From positions 1 through 43,885 of the forward strand of contig SKTZ01000042.1 of the NCBI GenBank assembly GCA_007122335.1: a stretch of 43,885 bases of DNA. The letters run 5' to 3'. The position numbers were made by a program, and so were the translations under genes. This stretch comes from Bacillota bacterium (GTDB lineage: Bacteria > Bacillota > Halanaerobiia > B1SED10-174). Below are positions 42,737 through 43,885 of this stretch, in pieces (position 1 is the first letter of the stretch; every line of letters begins with the position of its first letter). Below the pieces are notes generated by a model. That model did not search any database. It was not told the origin of the DNA and saw only the letters and a list, made by a program, of their open reading frames with translations.

Positions 42737-43885
42737 TTAAGGGATTATATCCTGAATATAATGGGGAATAAAAGAAAAAAAAGTGTGCCAGTAAATAAAA
42801 AGCCAGAAAACAATAAACTGCCCTACCGTATCTTTAATCCCCACCCAATCTTTAAAAGTTTTAAGAAAAATAATAACCAAAAGGCCGGCGACTCCTGCGT
42901 TCATAAGCTCCATTCCCCTGTCAACAAACTGTGGCCTGTAATACCACCCGGTTTCCTGCAGAAGAATAATAAAGGCAAAACCGGTAAGCACAACCAGCCA
43001 GGTATGATCCCGCAGGTTAAAAAACCTTCCTGCATAACCCAATAGAACAAGCAGTATGAACAGAAAGTGAAGCTGGGTCAAACTATTGAGCAGTGCCAGG
43101 AAAAAGTTTAAACCCAGGATATACCCCAATCTCTGGAAAGGATTTTCAGTTCCCAGGCCAACCCTGTACCAAAAGGAAGGCCCTTCGGGGTACCGGTTAT
43201 TTATCGTTTTTACCTCGATCATTCTCTGGTCCTGAAAGAAGTTGTACCAGAAAACATGGGCTCTGCCCTCTCCATCCAAAAAAACTCGCGGGGAAAAAGC
43301 TGAATTTGTACCAATATTCAGGTTAACGGTGTCAGTTGGCACCTTGCCAACCTCACCCGAGGAGAAATATGAAATTCTGACCGGTGACCGGAGATGGTCT
43401 TCCCATGAAATATGCAGTTGACCATCCCGGGCGGCAATTGTAGGATTGTGAGCATCAGCCCAGTAAGCGATTAGATTTCGGGGGTTTATTTTCATTTCTC
43501 CATCTTTAAACCGGGCGTAAAATATATCTGAACCGGAACGGAAAAGCGCCGCACCATCTCCCTGGGCATTCCAAACAAGGTGAATATTGTCTTCATTGTC
43601 TTTTGCTGCATCCAGGTTGATGTCCAGAACCGGAAGGCCAGCCCGGTCCATCATGGAAACTTGAGCTACAGTAATAATCGGACCTTCAGGTTCACCAGCA
43701 TGATTATACCGCCTGTACTGCAGGTCAGCAGAAAACTGTTGTAACTCTATCCAGAAAAGGTTCAGGTAATTATCATCTCCGATAATTATACCCTTATAAG
43801 AAAACTTTTCCGAAGAAGTGATCTGAATGGGGCCCAGCTCTAATTCTCCCAGCTGGGAAATTCGGGCATAATGAATTTCCAGCCC
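42737..43885 (-). CDS. Propeller-like extracytoplasmic protein with C-terminal membrane helices, 5'-truncated by the window edge
   Basis: The frame is open to the window end (about 382 residues visible); an internal ATG at 43654 is not the real start. Blade-like repeats are evident: NLFWIELQQ, NIHLVWNAQG, LHISWEDHLR and AHVFWYNFFQ. About five C-terminal helices follow, with no charged domain after them. The layout (beta repeats outside, then a helix bundle beginning after a WYRVGLG segment) resembles the proteins at 22.0 and 25.8 kb, although sequence identity is low. A fused permease may lie beyond the right edge. No family is recognised. Confidence 0.6.
   Translation of the reverse strand, partial: GLEIHYARISQLGELELGPIQITSSEKFSYKGIIIGDDNYLNLFWIELQQFSADLQYRRYNHAGEPEGPIITVAQVSMMDRAGLPVLDINLDAAKDNEDNIHLVWNAQGDGAALFRSGSDIFYARFKDGEMKINPRNLIAYWADAHNPTIAARDGQLHISWEDHLRSPVRISYFSSGEVGKVPTDTVNLNIGTNSAFSPRVFLDGEGRAHVFWYNFFQDQRMIEVKTINNRYPEGPSFWYRVGLGTENPFQRLGYILGLNFFLALLNSLTQLHFLFILLVLLGYAGRFFNLRDHTWLVVLTGFAFIILLQETGWYYRPQFVDRGMELMNAGVAGLLVIIFLKTFKDWVGIKDTVGQFIVFWLFIYWHTFFSFIPHYIQDIIP

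Overview
The window reads as a chromosomal segment of a low-GC Gram-positive-type anaerobe (Bacillota; Halanaerobiales or a neighbouring lineage is my best guess from gene order and style, not proven). Supporting signs are the order infC-rpmI-rplT-ktrB-ktrA-trmH-pheS-pheT-zapA-cvpA-polX-mutS2, a T-box in front of pheST, an L20-leader-like infC leader, strong purine-rich ribosome binding sites, and many TTG/GTG starts. Almost every protein gene is on the minus strand; one small cytochrome-like gene and five of the six tRNAs are on the plus strand. I see no insertion sequence, prophage or CRISPR array.

Layout. 1-12.8 kb: housekeeping block (MutS2 fragment, PolX, CvpA-like, ZapA, PheT/PheS with T-box, SpoU-type methyltransferase, KtrA/KtrB K+ uptake, L20, L35, IF3 with an ATT start, DUF445, a cyclase-family hydrolase). 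12.8-18 kb: tRNA-Val(GAC), a 4-helix putative diheme cytochrome convergent with an exported DOMON protein, a tRNA cluster Val(CAC)-Gly-Cys-Leu(UAA), a secreted unknown, an NmrA-like dehydrogenase and a multispan membrane protein. 18-20.8 kb: a fusion of a class III aminotransferase with an acyl-ACP-reductase-like domain behind a promoter with a palindromic operator candidate.

20.8-31 kb holds the most unusual unit, transcribed right to left: HlyD-type adaptor, then twice the pair [single-chain DppB-DppC fused permease + N-anchored propeller-like protein with C-terminal membrane helices], then an exported Ntn hydrolase, then a terminator. The two pairs are tandem duplicates: both junctions have the same 20-nt overlap, the same TTG start and partner lengths of 561 and 562 residues. 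The unit encodes no ATPase and no classical solute-binding protein. A third, divergent propeller/membrane protein runs off the right edge with a small two-helix protein.

31.3-38 kb: tRNA-Leu(GAG), a 55-residue membrane protein, and a complete oligopeptide-type ABC importer (OppA-B-C-D-F). Its ATPases are the nearest candidates to energise the fused permeases. 38-43.9 kb: lytic transglycosylase, methylglyoxal synthase, dephospho-CoA kinase, an ABC-F protein with a hexaproline run, MutM, and the edge genes.

Leading candidates for something undescribed are the duplicated permease/propeller operon, the transaminase-reductase fusion (predicted acyl thioester to amine), the minimal transmembrane heme plus DOMON pair, and a PolX that has lost all its polymerase aspartates while keeping the PHP nuclease site.
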